Assembly: GCA_023410975.1 (NCBI GenBank) | Contig: JAEYPG010000181.1 | Coordinates: forward strand, 1 to 24,848 | DNA length: 24,848 bases | Direction of reading: 5' to 3' | From: Pseudomonadota bacterium | Lineage (GTDB): Bacteria > Pseudomonadota > Gammaproteobacteria > Burkholderiales > Burkholderiaceae_C | In this document: positions 23,664-24,848 of the stretch, one piece after another | Layout: every line of letters starts with the position of its first letter | How positions within the stretch are numbered: the stretch's first letter is position 1 | The notes under the pieces: model-generated | Seen by the model: the letters and a program-made list of their open reading frames with translations, nothing else | Database searches by the model: none | Told to the model about the DNA's origin: nothing | Program-made: the position numbers and the translations under genes

Positions 23664-24848
23664 TCAGTGTCCGCCCAGGCGCTTGTGCAGTTGCTTCAGG
23701 AACCACCACACGCCGCCGACCACCGGGGCCACGGCCAGGCCCACCACCACGTCGGCCGGGGGCATGACCGCGGCCAGCGCCGGCACGCCCTTGGCCGCCT
23801 TGGCCAGGTAGCCCACCAGCCCCAGCGCGTAGTAGCTGATGGCCACCACCGACAGGCCTTCCACCGTCTGCTGCAGCCGCAGCTGCAATTGCTGGCGGTG
23901 GGCGAACAGCTTGAACACCTCCTGGTTGGTCGCCTCGCGCTGCACCTCCACGCGCACGCGCGCCAGGCTGACGGCGCGGTTGATGCGGTCGGCCACGTCG
24001 GTGAGCCGCGCGTCGGTGCTCTCGCACAGCGCCATGGCCGGCGCGAAGCGGCGGCCGAAGAAGCCCGAGAGCGTCTGCGTGCCCTCGATGCGGCGCTCGC
24101 GCAGGTCCGCCAGGCGGCGCTGCACGATCTGGTGGTAGGCGCGCGTGGCCGAGAAGCGGTAGCGCGTGCGCGCTGCGCCGTGCTCGATCTCCGCGGCCAG
24201 CTTGGTCAGCGTCTCGAACGCGGCGGCGTCGTCGAGCTGGTCGTCGTTGGCCATGGCGTCCACGGTGCGCTGCAGCGTGCGCTCCAGGCTCGCCAGCGCC
24301 GCCGCTTCCTTCTGCGCCACCGGGAAGCCCAGCATGGCCAGCATCCGGTAGGTCTCGATCTCGCACAGCCGCTGCGCCTCGCGCGCGGCCTGGTCGGTGG
24401 GCAGCCCCATGTCCAGCAGCACGAAGCGCGTGAAGCCGTCGCCGCGCAGGCGCAGGTCGGTGAAGACCACGCCCTGCCCGTCGGCGATGACGGCGCCCAG
24501 CAGCGGCGCGCCGTCCTCGCACAGGTCGCCGCTGCAGCTCCCCAGCGCCGTGGAAATGCGCCGGCGCAGCCGCGGCAGGCTGTCCTCGTCGGCCTGCAGC
24601 AGCAGCACGTGGGCCGCGGCGATCATGGGCGTCCCTTCGGGCGGCGCCAGCGCGCGCACGAAGGCCGCGGGCAGCAGCTCGGTGGCAGCGGCGTGTTCCA
24701 GCAGGTCGTCCAGCGCGCCGTCCTCGGGCGTGCCGCCGGGCAGGTGCAGCGGGCGGTTGACCTGCCAGCTCACGAACTCCCCGTGGCGCTCGAAGCGCAT
24801 CTCGAAGCGCGGCGTGCGCAGCACGTGGTGCCGCCCCCGCGGGGGGGG
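23664..24848 (-). CDS. DUF3422 family membrane-anchored protein, N-terminus cut by window end
   Basis: The frame is open to the window edge, so the true start is outside; a GTG at 24824 is only an internal possibility. About 394 codons are visible, against a usual length of roughly 420-430 as I remember it. Family features include the RFERHGEFVSW segment near the visible beginning, the long helical middle (QRRLADLRERRIEGTQTLSGFFGRR type sequence), and the C-terminal part with QREATNQEVFKLFAHRQQLQLRLQQTVEGLSVVAISYY. Two hydrophobic helices at the end (LSVVAISYYALGLVGYL and VVVGLAVAPVVGGVWWFL) should anchor it in the inner membrane. Its function is unknown. The sequence ends in an unusual run of C and G, so the last few visible codons (all Pro, Arg and Gly) may be unreliable. 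Confidence 0.88.
   Translation of the reverse strand, partial: PPPRGRHHVLRTPRFEMRFERHGEFVSWQVNRPLHLPGGTPEDGALDDLLEHAAATELLPAAFVRALAPPEGTPMIAAAHVLLLQADEDSLPRLRRRISTALGSCSGDLCEDGAPLLGAVIADGQGVVFTDLRLRGDGFTRFVLLDMGLPTDQAAREAQRLCEIETYRMLAMLGFPVAQKEAAALASLERTLQRTVDAMANDDQLDDAAAFETLTKLAAEIEHGAARTRYRFSATRAYHQIVQRRLADLRERRIEGTQTLSGFFGRRFAPAMALCESTDARLTDVADRINRAVSLARVRVEVQREATNQEVFKLFAHRQQLQLRLQQTVEGLSVVAISYYALGLVGYLAKAAKGVPALAAVMPPADVVVGLAVAPVVGGVWWFLKQLHKRLGGH

Noticed and set aside
1..24848. CRISPR array, prophage or insertion sequence
   Set aside because: No regularly spaced direct repeats, no phage genes and no transposase-like protein were found on either strand. The only repeats are the REP-like units.

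Overview
The window is a GC-rich (about 70% by eye), gene-dense stretch of a bacterial chromosome. The gene set suggests a betaproteobacterium of the order Burkholderiales: trkA-trkH, prfB with its programmed frameshift, a DUF4212/VC_2705-type symporter pair, DUF3182, DUF3422 and YjdF-like proteins, and REP-like 'GTTCGGGCTGAGCTTGTCG' repeats between genes. This is a judgement from gene content, and the genus cannot be resolved. No rRNA, CRISPR, phage or insertion sequence was seen, and most genes are housekeeping or widely conserved.

Layout. Positions 1-1652 (+) hold the end of trkA and all of trkH, a potassium uptake pair. Positions 1679-3844 (-) hold a PAS-PAS-GGDEF-EAL cyclic-di-GMP protein of clearly lower GC, followed by a 337-base AT-richer upstream region with a 7-bp inverted repeat. 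Positions 4182-6269 (-) form a two-gene unit, a DUF3182 ATP-grasp-like protein then an alpha/beta hydrolase. Positions 6375-8286 (-) hold a DUF72 protein and glucokinase. A tRNA-Thr(CGU) follows at 8407-8482 (-), with its own promoter, UP-like element and strong terminator. Positions 8683-13684 (-) run prfB, pepN, fbp in transcription order.

Positions 13824-16251 (+) hold the two-subunit sodium:solute symporter. Right behind it is a compact unit: an FNR-type box at exactly -41.5 from the start predicted by a -10 hexamer, then a Shine-Dalgarno and a 34-codon membrane miniprotein (16335-16439). Positions 16553-17476 (-) are a second alpha/beta hydrolase, divergent from an acyl-CoA synthetase (17550-19376, +). 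Then come an Hsp20 with long disordered tails, an aldo/keto reductase and a YbaK-type deacylase (all +). The last part (-) holds a dodecin, a YjdF/DUF2238 membrane protein and a DUF3422 protein cut by the window edge.

How the genes may work together. glk and fbp act at opposite ends of hexose metabolism. The symporter, if it carries a short organic acid as its family suggests, and the nearby acyl-CoA synthetase could serve uptake and activation of carboxylates; this is inference. The least explained parts are the FNR-boxed miniprotein, the DUF3182-hydrolase pair, the symporter's coiled-coil insert with an EF-hand-like loop, and a family of paired inverted repeats at three intergenic sites, one of them a nested palindrome of about 160-250 bp.
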